A program made the translations under genes and the position numbers. DNA of 64,000 nt from Paracoccus aerodenitrificans (lineage in GTDB: Bacteria > Pseudomonadota > Alphaproteobacteria > Rhodobacterales > Rhodobacteraceae), in assembly GCF_027913215.1 (NCBI RefSeq), contig NZ_CP115784.1, positions 1,922,001 to 1,986,000 on the forward strand. The letters are read 5' to 3'. Positions within the stretch are counted from its first letter, which is position 1. Each line of letters starts with the position of its first letter. Positions 54,954 to 63,709 of the stretch are shown here, piece after piece. The notes beneath the pieces are model-generated. The model was not told where the DNA came from and ran no database searches. It saw nothing but the letters and a program-made list of their open reading frames with translations.

Positions 54954-56020
54954 CCCTGATTGAGCGGCTTGGCATGCAGTTCCTGTTCCGCATGGATCCG
55001 GAACGCGCCCATGATCTGTCGATCAGCGCCCTGTCCAAGGGGCTGGTGCCGATGCCGGGCCAGCCCGTGACCTCGCCCCGGCTGAAGACAAGGCTGGCGG
55101 GGATGGATCTGCCCAATCCCGTCGGTCTGGCAGCGGGCTATGACAAGAATGCGAGGGCGGTTAACGCCCTGATGGGTGCGGGTTTCGGTTTTATCGAATG
55201 CGGCGCGGCGACTCCGCGTCCTCAGCCCGGCAACCCGAAACCGCGCCTGTTCCGGCTGACCCGCAATCAGGCCATTATCAACCGGTTCGGCTTCAATAAT
55301 GACGGGGCCACGATCATCGCGCAGCGTCTGGCCGCGCGGGGTCCCGGTGTGCCGGTCGGCCTGAATATCGGAGCCAACAAGGACAGCACCGACCGCGCGG
55401 GCGATTTTGCCGAGGTGGTACGCATCGCGGGCGAAGCGGCGGATTTCCTGACCGTGAACGTATCCTCACCGAATACCGAGAAACTGCGTGATCTGCAGGG
55501 TGCCGAAGCGCTGTCCGCACTGCTGGCAAATGTCATCGCGGCAAGGGACGCCCTGCCCCTCCGCCGCCCGGTTTTCGTCAAGATCGCGCCGGATCTCGAC
55601 GATGCCGCTTTGGCCGATATCGCCAATGTCGCGAAAACCGTCGGAGTGGACGGGATTATCGCCACCAATACCACGCTGTCACGCGACGGCCTGACGGACC
55701 CGCAGGCAACGGAAGCGGGCGGGCTTTCGGGACGCCCCCTGTTCAAACGCTCGACCCGGATTCTGGCGCGGCTTTATCGCATGACCGGTGGGCATATCCC
55801 GCTGATCGGTGTCGGCGGGATCGGAAGTGTCGATGATGCATGGCAGAAACTTCGCGCCGGGGCGAGCGCCGTCCAAATCTATTCCGGGATCATCTATGGC
55901 GGCTTCTCACTGGCCGCCGAAATCGCTCGCGGTCTGGATCAACGTGCCGAACAGCACGGGCTGACCAGCCTTTCGGAACTGACCGGCACAGGTCTGGATG
56001 ACTGGCTGGAAGCCAAATGA
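54950..56020 (+). CDS. pyrD: dihydroorotate dehydrogenase (quinone), class 2
   Basis: 356 residues. The N-terminal helices that reach into the membrane for quinone ([20 protein letters not shown]) identify class 2. FMN and substrate motifs: [40 protein letters not shown] with the catalytic Ser region, and [13 protein letters not shown]. It oxidises dihydroorotate to orotate in pyrimidine synthesis. Coupled to the DUF952 gene. pyrH, also in pyrimidine metabolism, is at 34.4 kb. Confidence 0.96.
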   Translation: MTLIERLGMQFLFRMDPERAHDLSISALSKGLVPMPGQPVTSPRLKTRLAGMDLPNPVGLAAGYDKNARAVNALMGAGFGFIECGAATPRPQPGNPKPRLFRLTRNQAIINRFGFNNDGATIIAQRLAARGPGVPVGLNIGANKDSTDRAGDFAEVVRIAGEAADFLTVNVSSPNTEKLRDLQGAEALSALLANVIAARDALPLRRPVFVKIAPDLDDAALADIANVAKTVGVDGIIATNTTLSRDGLTDPQATEAGGLSGRPLFKRSTRILARLYRMTGGHIPLIGVGGIGSVDDAWQKLRAGASAVQIYSGIIYGGFSLAAEIARGLDQRAEQHGLTSLSELTGTGLDDWLEAK

Positions 56021-56154
56021 GGGGTTTCCGGCCGGTCATCTGACCCAATTGAAGACATCTTAGATCCGGAGTCGAGCGGCAGCCGAAAATACCGTTCCGC
56101 TTGCATCCCGGACCCTGCATGGGCATCTCTTCCATAGATAACAGGCGAGAGCTC

Positions 56155-57378
56155 ATGGATAAGATCACCCTGCCCGAACGGCCCGGTTGGCGCGAGCGTG
56201 CTGCTGAGTTGGGATTTACCTTCGCAGATATGGGCGGTGCGCCCTATTGGGACGAGACATCGGCCTATCGGCTGACCCTTCGGGAAATCGAAGACAGGAT
56301 AGAGGACCCCGCGACCGAGCTGCACGGCATGGTGCGCGAAGCCGTGGCAACGGCTCTTGCCAGCGATGAATGGCTGACCCGGATGGCGATTCCCCCGGAA
56401 TACTGGGACTTCATCGCCGATAGCTGGAAGGCGGAGGAGCCCGAGCTTTACGGGCGGATGGATCTATCCTTTGACGGAAACGGGCCGGCGAAGCTTCTGG
56501 AATATAATGCCGACACGCCGACATCGCTTTACGAATCCGCGTCATTTCAGTGGCTGTGGCTGGAAGAGCAGCAGCAACTGGGCGTGCTCTCGCCCGATAC
56601 GGATCAGTTCAACGGGATTTATGAGGCACTCGTGATGCGATGGGCGCAGATCGCGGCCGAGGGTGAGGATATCCATTTCGCCGCCGACAAGAACAACCCC
56701 GAGGATTACGCCACTGTCGAAGCGCTTGCTTATGCGGCGCGTGAAGCGGGTATGGGTGCGCATTTCACGGATCTCTCGGAGATTGGGCTGACCGATGAGG
56801 GGCAGTTCGCCGATGATGAGGACCGGGTGATCGGCACCTTGTTCAAGCTCTACCCCTGGGAGGATATGCTGCGCGACGCGTTTGCGCCCAATCTGGCATC
56901 CTCCGGCACGCGCTTCATCGAGCCTCCGTGGAAAGCGGTCGTCTCGAACAAGGCGATCCTGCCCCTGTTGTGGCAGATGTTTCCCGGCCATCCGAATCTG
57001 CTACCCGCATTTTTCGAGGCGGATATCGCCGATGCGCTGAAAGGCGGCATCCCGCCGCGGTCAATCGCCAAAGCCTTCGGCGAGGCCGAGGAGCTGCTTC
57101 AGGCGGGCCGCGTCAGCAAGCCGATCTTCTCGCGTGAGGGGGCGGGCGTGGTGATCGAGGAAGCCGGACGGCCCGTTGAACGCGCCCCGGATACCAGCTA
57201 TGACGATCACCCGAGGATCATTCAGGCACTGGCTCCGCTGCCCGAATATGGCGGGTTCTATCCGGTCATCGGGGCGTGGATTGTTGGACAAGCCTGCGTC
57301 GGCATGGGTATACGCGAAGATGAATCCCGCATTACGCATAACATGTCCCGCTTCAAGCCGCATTTTATCGAGGACTGA
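56155..57378 (+). CDS. ygiC: glutathionylspermidine synthase-like ATP-grasp protein (YgiC-type)
   Basis: 407 residues from ATG 56155. GSP-synthase-type ATP-grasp domain: DLSFDGNGPAKLLEYNADTPTSLYES near residues 100-125 (given in part), then FEPPWK-like IEPPWKAVVSNKAILPLLW and the C-terminal GAWIVGQACVGMGIREDESRIT. It has the ligase half only, not the amidase half of Gsp. In E. coli ygiB and ygiC lie together, as here. Real substrate unknown; a peptide-polyamine link is implied by the family. Confidence 0.87.
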   Translation: MDKITLPERPGWRERAAELGFTFADMGGAPYWDETSAYRLTLREIEDRIEDPATELHGMVREAVATALASDEWLTRMAIPPEYWDFIADSWKAEEPELYGRMDLSFDGNGPAKLLEYNADTPTSLYESASFQWLWLEEQQQLGVLSPDTDQFNGIYEALVMRWAQIAAEGEDIHFAADKNNPEDYATVEALAYAAREAGMGAHFTDLSEIGLTDEGQFADDEDRVIGTLFKLYPWEDMLRDAFAPNLASSGTRFIEPPWKAVVSNKAILPLLWQMFPGHPNLLPAFFEADIADALKGGIPPRSIAKAFGEAEELLQAGRVSKPIFSREGAGVVIEEAGRPVERAPDTSYDDHPRIIQALAPLPEYGGFYPVIGAWIVGQACVGMGIREDESRITHNMSRFKPHFIED

Positions 57379-57380
57379 TC

Positions 57381-57989
57381 ATGACCGCTCCGATCCGTAA
57401 ACGCTCGCGCCACGTCGCATTGTTTCTTGCCGGCACCGCCGTTCTTGGCCTTGCCGCCTGCGAAGAGGAAAAGACGGATGCCGCCGCTTTCCCCGATCTG
57501 GAAAGCTGCGTCGCCGAGGCGCAGCAGGGCTCGCTGTTCTTCACCGAAGAGGATTGCCGTACGCAATTCGCGCAGGCCGAGCAGACACATCTTGAAACCG
57601 CACCGCGCTATGATTCCAAGGAGCTTTGCGAGCAGGAACACGGTGCGGGCAATTGCGAGGGCGATCCGGCTGCGCAGAACCAGTCCAGCGGCGGTTCGAT
57701 CTTCATGCCCATGCTGATGGGCTATATGATCGGGTCGATGCTGGGTGGCGGGCGCGGGGTGATGTCGCAGCCAATGGTTGGCACCTCGCGGGGTGGTTAT
57801 GCGACACCGGATGGCAAGCAGACATTCGCCAATAATCGCGGCACCGGGCGCGTGGCAGGTTCTGCCTTTACGAAGGGCCCGGCGACAATCGGCAAGGCAC
57901 CGATGACACCGGCTCAGGTCAGCCAGAGGGGCGGATTCGGGGCGTCCTCCACCGCCCGCAGCGGTGGTGCCAGAAGCTATGGCGGCTGA
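57381..57989 (+). CDS. ygiB: DUF1190 lipoprotein (YgiB-type)
   Basis: 202 residues. Lipobox LGLAAC places the lipidated Cys at 27. Four conserved Cys (ESC, EDC, ELC, GNC) in the first 100 residues fit DUF1190/YgiB. The remainder is Gly/Ser-rich, with a hydrophobic MPMLMGYMIGSMLGG stretch near 110. It follows ygiC with a 2-bp gap. The pair is conserved in proteobacteria with no known function; the lipoprotein could be the target or partner of YgiC (inference). Confidence 0.85.
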   Translation: MTAPIRKRSRHVALFLAGTAVLGLAACEEEKTDAAAFPDLESCVAEAQQGSLFFTEEDCRTQFAQAEQTHLETAPRYDSKELCEQEHGAGNCEGDPAAQNQSSGGSIFMPMLMGYMIGSMLGGGRGVMSQPMVGTSRGGYATPDGKQTFANNRGTGRVAGSAFTKGPATIGKAPMTPAQVSQRGGFGASSTARSGGARSYGG

Positions 57990-58046
57990 CCCCGGCGCTT
58001 TGGCTTCGCGCTTGCGGCGCCGCGCAGGACAAGCTGCCACACAAAG

Positions 58047-58069
58047 AAAAACGGCGCCCTGAGGCGCCG
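58047..58069 (-). terminator. rho-independent terminator after acpP
   Basis: On the minus strand CGGCGCC-TCAG-GGCGCCG is followed by TTTTT. It is 30 bp after the acpP stop and could also stop the convergent ygiB transcript. Confidence 0.82.
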
Positions 58070-58098
58070 CATTCCATAAACAACCTGTCAGGCTTGGA

Positions 58099-58332
58099 TC
58101 AGACCGCGCCCTTGATGAAGTTCACGGCGTCGCCGAATGTCTGGATGGTTTCGGCAGCGTCGTCCGGGATTTCAATGCCGAACTCTTCTTCGAATGCCAT
58201 CACCAGCTCGACGGTATCGAGACTGTCTGCACCGAGATCGTCGATGAACGAGGCGGATTCAACTACCTTGTCCTCATCCACACCGAGATGCTCGACGACG
58301 ATTTTTTTCACGCGATCAGCGATATCGCTCAT
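58099..58332 (-). CDS. acpP: acyl carrier protein
   Basis: 77-residue acidic four-helix protein. [19 protein letters not shown] contains S37, the phosphopantetheine site. It shuttles acyl chains through fatty-acid synthesis. It is followed by a terminator and lies 235 bp downstream of fabG on the same strand, so it likely has its own promoter in the 58333-58567 gap, where I could not pick a -35/-10 pair. Confidence 0.97.
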   Translation of the reverse strand: MSDIADRVKKIVVEHLGVDEDKVVESASFIDDLGADSLDTVELVMAFEEEFGIEIPDDAAETIQTFGDAVNFIKGAV

Positions 58333-58567
58333 GTCTGTTCCTCATATTCGCGGGCATCTGCCCAAGGGTTGCGGCCAGGCCGCGATGCCGGGGCGAACCC
58401 CAGGGCCTCAATTCGGGATATAGCAGCGGATCGGGTCCATGCAACCGCTTTCGCCTGTTTTTCCGCGTCGTAACGATGCAAAACCTGCCTGAATTGGCAT
58501 GTCCGGCAAGATCATGCCGGAACCCGGCAACCGGGTCGGCGCGGGGCGTCAAAAATCCCTATGATCT

Positions 58568-59305
58568 TCAAATCATTGCCATTCCGCCATTGACATGCAG
58601 GGTTGCGCCGGTGACGTAACCGGCCTGTGGGCTGGCCAGATAAAGCGCAGCGGCGGCAATGTCTTCCGGCGCACCCATCGCACCGGCGGGGATCTGCGCC
58701 AGAATCTTGCCCTTCTGATCCTCATTCAGCTTGTCGGTCATCGCCGTCGCGATGAAACCCGGCGCAATGCAGTTCACGGTGATATTGCGGCTGGCGACCT
58801 CATAGGCCAGAGATTTCGACATGCCGACCAGCCCGGCCTTGGCGGCGGCGTAATTGCCCTGCCCCGGATTGCCCGTGGTTCCGACGACGCTGGTGATATT
58901 CACGATCCGGCCCCACCGCGCCTTCATCATGCCACGCAGCACCGCACGGCACAGCCGGAAGCTGGAGGTCAGGTTGACGTCGATCACCTGCGCCCATTCC
59001 TCATCCGACATGCGCATGAAGATGTTGTCGCGGGTGATCCCGGCATTATTGACCAGAATATCCACCCCGCCCATTGCCTCGGCGGCGGCTTTCGGCAGCG
59101 CCTCGACCGCCTCGGCATCGCCCAGATTGGCCGTGACGACATGAGCGCGGTCGCCCAGTTTTCCGGCCAGTTCGTTCAGCGGGGCCTCTCGTGTGCCCGA
59201 TAATGCGACGGTCGCGCCCGCCTTGTGCAGCGCCTCGGCAACCGCGCCGCCAATACCTCCGGATGCGCCGGTGATAAGGGCACGTTTCCCTGTCAGATCA
59301 AACAT
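58568..59305 (-). CDS. fabG: 3-oxoacyl-ACP reductase
   Basis: 245-residue short-chain dehydrogenase. NADPH site GASGGIGG near 15-22, NNAG near 86-89, catalytic Ser in ITSVVGTTGNPG and the YAAAK Tyr-Lys pair. It reduces 3-ketoacyl-ACP in each elongation cycle. The start MFDLTGKRALITG with AGGAGAG upstream is standard; a longer frame lacks family support. It overlaps the end of the racemase gene by 8 nt, and fabD is the gene before that. Confidence 0.95.
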   Translation of the reverse strand: MFDLTGKRALITGASGGIGGAVAEALHKAGATVALSGTREAPLNELAGKLGDRAHVVTANLGDAEAVEALPKAAAEAMGGVDILVNNAGITRDNIFMRMSDEEWAQVIDVNLTSSFRLCRAVLRGMMKARWGRIVNITSVVGTTGNPGQGNYAAAKAGLVGMSKSLAYEVASRNITVNCIAPGFIATAMTDKLNEDQKGKILAQIPAGAMGAPEDIAAAALYLASPQAGYVTGATLHVNGGMAMI

Positions 59306-60008
59306 ATGTCTCTCCTGTCTCGAAAGAGGCGGCCTCAAGCGCCGCCCGGCAGTGAATTTCAACCGTGTCGAAAACCGGAGCCGCGACATTCTTGTCATTC
59401 AGCAGCAGGCCGACCTCGGTACAGCCGAAAATGATGCAATCCGCCCCGGCTTCAATCAGCGCGGCAGCGGCGTTTTCATAGATGCGGCGGCTGTCCTCAA
59501 GGACCTGATCGCGGACCAACTCATCGAAGATGATGCGATGAATTTCGGTGCGGCTTTCCGCATCGGGGATCACTGCGGCCAGCCCCGCCGCCTCCAGCCG
59601 GTCGCGATAGAAACGCCGTTCCATCGTATAGGCGGTGGCGATCAGGCCGGGGCGCTTCAGCCCGGCCGCGGCAATGGCATCGGCCGTCGCATCGGCGATA
59701 TGGATCAGCGGCAGATCGGTCGCCGCCGCGACCTGATCGGCGACCAGATGCATCGTATTTGCGGCAATCACGATTAGCCCGGCTCCGGCGGCCTGAAGCC
59801 CCCGCGCCGCATCGGCCAGAACCTCGCCCGCGCCTTCCCAGTCAGCATCCTGCTGCATCTGGGCGATTGTTGCGAAATCGACCGAGTGCATCAGGATGCG
59901 GGCCGAGTGCAGCCCGCCCATCCGTTCCGCAACCATCCGGTTCAGCGTCGCATAGTAATGCGCCGTAGAGACCCACGACATGCCGCCGAGAATGCCGATA
60001 GGCCGCAT
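59298..60008 (-). CDS. Asp/Glu racemase family protein with altered active site
   Basis: 236 residues of the aspartate/glutamate racemase fold. The start GILGGMSWVSTAHYY is family-typical. The second catalytic Cys is kept in FGCTE (C196). The first catalytic position, C (or T in the E. coli YgeA type) in xNTxH, is A83 here (AANTMH). Two-base racemisation therefore may be lost or changed. Its ATG shares one base with the fabD stop and its end overlaps fabG by 8 nt, so it is translated between two fatty-acid genes. Role unknown. Confidence 0.88.
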   Translation of the reverse strand: MRPIGILGGMSWVSTAHYYATLNRMVAERMGGLHSARILMHSVDFATIAQMQQDADWEGAGEVLADAARGLQAAGAGLIVIAANTMHLVADQVAAATDLPLIHIADATADAIAAAGLKRPGLIATAYTMERRFYRDRLEAAGLAAVIPDAESRTEIHRIIFDELVRDQVLEDSRRIYENAAAALIEAGADCIIFGCTEVGLLLNDKNVAAPVFDTVEIHCRAALEAASFETGETYV

Positions 60009-60937
60009 CAGCCGTCCTTGAGCGCCGCGATATCGGCAGGGGTTCCGACGGCACGGGTTTCCGCGCCTTTCGCGATACGCTTGATCATGCCCGACAGCGC
60101 CTTGCCTGCGCCGATCTCCCAGAATTCGGTGACGCCCGCACCCGCCAGAAATTCGACGGATTCGCGCCAGCGGACGGATCCGGTGACCTGCTCAACCAAC
60201 AGGCGACGGATCGCGCCGGGCTCGATCACCGGCTCGGCGCGGACATTGGCGATGACCGGGACCGCCGGGGGCTGGATATCGACCGCCGCCAGAGCATCCG
60301 ACATCGCGGCAGCGGCAGGCTGCATCAATACGCAATGGAACGGGGCCGAGACCGGCAGCATCAGCGCCCGTTTCGCACCGCGTTCCTTGGCGGCGGCAGC
60401 GGCGCGTTCGACCGCCTCTTTATGCCCGGAAATCACCACCTGCGCCGGGTCGTTGTCATTCGCCGCCTGACAGACCTCATCGCCCGCCGCCTCACGCGCG
60501 ATTTCATCCACTGTGGCGAAGTCCAGCCCCAGTATCGCCGCCATCGCGCCAACACCGACCGGCACCGCATCCTGCATCGCCTGACCGCGCAGGCGCAGCA
60601 GGCGGGCCGTGTCCTCAAGGCTGAGCGCACCCGCCGCGCATAGCGCCGAATATTCACCAAGCGAGTGACCCGCGACATAATCCGCCTGCGCGATATAGAT
60701 GCCCTCGCTTTCAAGCGCCCGGAAGGCGGCCATGCTGGTCGCCATCAGCGCAGGCTGCGCGTTGCGGGTCAGGGTCAGTTCATCCGCCTCGCCCTCCCAG
60801 ATCAGTTTGGAGAGGTCTTCGCCGAGCGCCTCGTCAACCTCGCGGAAGACATCCATCGCGGCGGGATAGGCCTCGGCCAGTTCGCGGCCCATGCCGATTG
60901 ACTGAGCGCCCTGACCGGGAAAAACGAATGCACGCAT
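60008..60937 (-). CDS. fabD: malonyl-CoA:ACP transacylase
   Basis: 309 residues. Start FVFPGQGAQSIGMG, catalytic GHSLGEY with S92, and His in SAPFHCVLMQPA. It loads malonate on ACP. It is the first gene of fabD-racemase-fabG. The arrangement fabD-fabG-acpP is the familiar order; here one extra gene sits in it. Confidence 0.95.
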   Translation of the reverse strand: MRAFVFPGQGAQSIGMGRELAEAYPAAMDVFREVDEALGEDLSKLIWEGEADELTLTRNAQPALMATSMAAFRALESEGIYIAQADYVAGHSLGEYSALCAAGALSLEDTARLLRLRGQAMQDAVPVGVGAMAAILGLDFATVDEIAREAAGDEVCQAANDNDPAQVVISGHKEAVERAAAAAKERGAKRALMLPVSAPFHCVLMQPAAAAMSDALAAVDIQPPAVPVIANVRAEPVIEPGAIRRLLVEQVTGSVRWRESVEFLAGAGVTEFWEIGAGKALSGMIKRIAKGAETRAVGTPADIAALKDG

Positions 60938-60997
60938 GATCTTGCCCCTTTCGACGTTTCAACCGTCCTAACCCGGCGAAAGAGGCGCAGCAATGTC

Positions 60998-61029
60998 AAA
61001 GGGGCGCGGACCATATCGGACCGCGCCCC
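60998..61029 (-). terminator. terminator after ndk
   Basis: On the minus strand a stem of GGGGCGCGG with CCGCGCCCC (61001-61029, extended by an internal pair of CC/GG with one mismatch) is followed by TTT. It starts 23 bp after the ndk stop. Confidence 0.65.
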
Positions 61030-61052
61030 CTCACAAGACCTGCGATGCAGGA

Positions 61053-61475
61053 TCAGCCGACCAGTTCGAGGCCCGAGAAGAAGAAGGCGATTTCGCGGGC
61101 TGCCGATTCCGGGCTGTCCGAGCCGTGGACCGAGTTTTCGCCTTTGGACACAGCGAATTCCTTGCGGATCGTGCCGTCGGCGGCCTCTGCCGGATCGGTC
61201 GCGCCCATGACTTCGCGGTTCTTCGCAATGGCGCCTTCACCGGCCAGAACCTGCACCACGACCGGCTGAGAGGACATGAACTCGACCAGCTCGCCATAGA
61301 AAGGGCGTTCGCTGTGTTCGGCGTAGAAAGCGCCAGCCTGTGCAGGCGAAAGATGGATGCGCTTCGAGGCGACGACGCGCAGGCCGGCATCCTCGAATTT
61401 CGAGACGATCTTGCCGGTCAGGTTGCGCTTGGTGGCGTCGGGTTTGATGATCGAGAGGGTCAGCTCGGTGGCCAT
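61053..61475 (-). CDS. ndk: nucleoside diphosphate kinase
   Basis: 140 residues. Catalytic His in NSVHGSD (H117), N-terminal [12 protein letters not shown], and [16 protein letters not shown]. It equilibrates nucleoside triphosphates by a phospho-His intermediate. Length is standard. It is divergent from the ABC-F gene across a 250-bp region that carries the GTACAC iterons. Confidence 0.97.
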   Translation of the reverse strand: MATELTLSIIKPDATKRNLTGKIVSKFEDAGLRVVASKRIHLSPAQAGAFYAEHSERPFYGELVEFMSSQPVVVQVLAGEGAIAKNREVMGATDPAEAADGTIRKEFAVSKGENSVHGSDSPESAAREIAFFFSGLELVG

Positions 61476-61536
61476 TGGAATGCTCCGTCATAGGGGCGCG
61501 GAGGGTTCCGCGCGGCAAATCTGCGCGGCTCGTATC

Positions 61537-61562
61537 ACGGGTTCGGGAGGTTGAAAACCCGT
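61537..61562. repeat. inverted repeat in ndk/ABC-F intergenic region
   Basis: ACGGGTT (61537-61543) and AACCCGT (61556-61562) flank a 12-base loop, 62-87 bp upstream of the ndk start. Possible operator or leader hairpin. Confidence 0.35.
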
Positions 61563-61596
61563 CTCTGCGCCCGCCGGAAAAGGCGCTGCGCAGCCC

Positions 61597-61645
61597 GCAC
61601 GCCGGATGTACACAGCCCGTACACGGATCGTACACCGCCCATCCG
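61597..61645. repeat. array of 11-bp GTACAC iterons (locus 2)
   Basis: Three exact GTACAC hexamers begin at 61608, 61619 and 61630, each followed by a 5-base GC-rich spacer (AGCCC, GGATC, CGCCC), so the period is 11 bp. A decayed unit precedes them at 61597. CGGATG (61603-61608) and CATCCG (61640-61645) frame the array as an inverted repeat. Confidence 0.7.
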
Positions 61646-61725
61646 ACCAGCGGGACGCGCCCGAACGGCAAGCAGGCGCGGGCCACAGCGATTGACAAGC
61701 CGGGCGTGGCAAGCGATGCGGGCGC

Positions 61726-63573
61726 ATGCTGCGGATCGACGACATATCATATTCCATCGCCGGGCGTCCCCTGCTGGAGCACGCCTCTGCCACCATCCCG
61801 GACGGTCATAAGGTCGGGCTTGTCGGGCCGAATGGCGCGGGCAAGACGACTTTGTTCCGGCTGATCCGGAATGAGCTGGCTCTGGATGGCGGCTCGGTTA
61901 CGGTGCCGTCCCGGGCGAAGATCGGCGGAGTGGCGCAGGAGGCTCCGGGGACGGCGCACAGCGTGCTGGATACGGTGCTGGACGCCGATACCGAACGCGC
62001 TGCGCTAATGGCCGAAGCCGATACCGCGACCGATGCGGGCCGCATTGCCGAGATCCAGACCCGGCTGGCAGACATAGATGCCTGGTCCGCCGAGGCGCGA
62101 GCCTCGACCATCCTCAAGGGCCTGGGATTCTCGGATGCGGATCAGCGGCGTCCGAGCGCGGATTTCTCGGGCGGGTGGCGGATGCGGATCGCGCTTGCCG
62201 GGGTGCTGTTCGCTGAGCCTGATCTGCTGCTGCTGGATGAGCCGACCAACTATCTGGACCTTGAAGGCGCGTTATGGCTGGAATCCTATCTGGCCCGCTA
62301 TCCGCATACGGTCATCGTCATCAGCCATGACCGGGGGCTGCTGAACCGCGCCGTCGGTCATATCCTGCATCTCGAAGAGCGCAGGCTGACGCTTTATACC
62401 GGCGGCTACGACATCTTCGCCCGGACCCGGGCCGAGAAACGCGCCTTGCAGGCCGCCGAGGCGAAAAAGCAGGACGCAAGGCGGGCGCATCTGCAAAGCT
62501 TCGTGGACCGGTTCCGGGCCAAGGCGACCAAGGCCAAGCAGGCACAGGCCCGGATCAAGATGATCGCGAAGATGGAGCCGATCACCGCCCCGGAAGAGGC
62601 GAAATTCCACCGTTTCAGCTTCCCCGAACCGGAACAGCTTTCCCCGCCCATTATCGCGATGGAAGCGGTCAGCGTCGGCTATGGCGAACGCGCGGTACTG
62701 CAGCGGCTGAATCTGCGGATCGATCAGGATGACCGCATCGCATTGCTGGGGCGGAACGGTCAGGGAAAATCCACCCTGTCGAAGCTGCTGGCCGAGCGGC
62801 TTGCGCCGATGGAAGGGCAGATCACACGGTCGTCCAAGCTGCGGATCGGCTATTTCGCGCAGCATCAGGTGGATGAGCTGGTGCTGACGGAAACGCCTCT
62901 GAACCATGTGCGCCGCCTGCGCCCGGATGAGGCGCCGTCAAGGCTGCGGGCGCGACTGGCCGGGTTCGGGCTGATGGAGGCGCAGGCCGAAACCCGGGTG
63001 GGGCAGCTTTCCGGCGGGCAGAAGGCGCGGCTCTCGCTGCTGATCGCCACGATCGACGCGCCGCATCTGCTGGTGCTGGACGAGCCGACCAACCATCTGG
63101 ATATCGAATCGCGCGAGGCGCTGACCGAGGCGCTGAACGATTACAGCGGCGCGGTGGTTCTGGTCAGCCATGACATGCATCTTCTGTCTCTGGTCGCGGA
63201 CCGGCTTTGGCTGGTCGATCAGGGCGGGGTTGCGCCGTGGCAGGGCGATCTGGACGATTACCGCGCGATGCTGCTGCAAACCCCCGAGGACAGGCAAGCG
63301 AAGCCCGCCCCTGCCCCGAAACCGAAACGCGCCAGCCGGGATGAGATCCTGGAATTGCGGGCCGAGGCGCGGAAGGCCGAAGCCCGTGTCGAAAAACTGA
63401 CCGGGATGCTGGACAAGATCGGCGAGAAAATGGCCGATCCGGGGATTTACGACGATGCCGCCGAGGTCGAGAAATGGGGCCGCAAACATGCCGAGGCCTC
63501 CGAGGCGATGGGCCGGGCGGAAGCGCTGTGGATGGAAGCGATGGAGCGGCTGGAGCGGGCCGAGCGCGGCTGA
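61726..63573 (+). CDS. ABC-F family ATPase (YheS-like)
   Basis: 615 residues. Two ABC domains on one chain and no membrane part. Walker A GPNGAGKTT (near 36) and GRNGQGKST; signatures FSGGW and LSGGQ; Walker B LLLLDEPTNYLDLEG and LLVLDEPTNHLDIES. The interdomain arm (about 235-285) is Lys/Ala-rich, and a C-terminal coiled coil (from about 540) ends the protein. This is the YheS/Uup-type ribosome-associated translation factor class. No good ribosome site is seen before the ATG at 61726. Confidence 0.93.
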   Translation: MLRIDDISYSIAGRPLLEHASATIPDGHKVGLVGPNGAGKTTLFRLIRNELALDGGSVTVPSRAKIGGVAQEAPGTAHSVLDTVLDADTERAALMAEADTATDAGRIAEIQTRLADIDAWSAEARASTILKGLGFSDADQRRPSADFSGGWRMRIALAGVLFAEPDLLLLDEPTNYLDLEGALWLESYLARYPHTVIVISHDRGLLNRAVGHILHLEERRLTLYTGGYDIFARTRAEKRALQAAEAKKQDARRAHLQSFVDRFRAKATKAKQAQARIKMIAKMEPITAPEEAKFHRFSFPEPEQLSPPIIAMEAVSVGYGERAVLQRLNLRIDQDDRIALLGRNGQGKSTLSKLLAERLAPMEGQITRSSKLRIGYFAQHQVDELVLTETPLNHVRRLRPDEAPSRLRARLAGFGLMEAQAETRVGQLSGGQKARLSLLIATIDAPHLLVLDEPTNHLDIESREALTEALNDYSGAVVLVSHDMHLLSLVADRLWLVDQGGVAPWQGDLDDYRAMLLQTPEDRQAKPAPAPKPKRASRDEILELRAEARKAEARVEKLTGMLDKIGEKMADPGIYDDAAEVEKWGRKHAEASEAMGRAEALWMEAMERLERAERG

Positions 63574-63613
63574 GCCGGATCATCTGTTGCGCTGTGGTCA
63601 CGGGTTGCCATGC

Positions 63614-63661
63614 GCATTCCCCGGGCGACCTCACAATCTTGATTTCCTTACCCGGGAATGC
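63614..63661. repeat. inverted repeat upstream of mipA-like gene
   Basis: GCATTCCCCGGG (63614-63625) pairs with CCCGGGAATGC (63651-63661) with one extra C, over a 25-base loop. The right arm lies between TTGATT (63639-63644) and CATAAT (63664-63669), a possible -35/-10 pair with a rather long 19-bp spacer. It may be an operator, or a hairpin ending the ABC-F transcript. Confidence 0.4.
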
Positions 63662-63709
63662 CACATAATCCGGTATAGCTGCCCCTGTTTCCAGTTCGGG
63701 AATTCATCA

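Noticed and set aside
56101..56154. Upstream TTG start for ygiC
   Set aside because: The ATG at 56155 fits the family start, and GGCGAGAG precedes it.
61692..61697. TTGACA as -35 of the ABC-F gene
   Set aside because: No -10 at a usable distance before the ATG at 61726.
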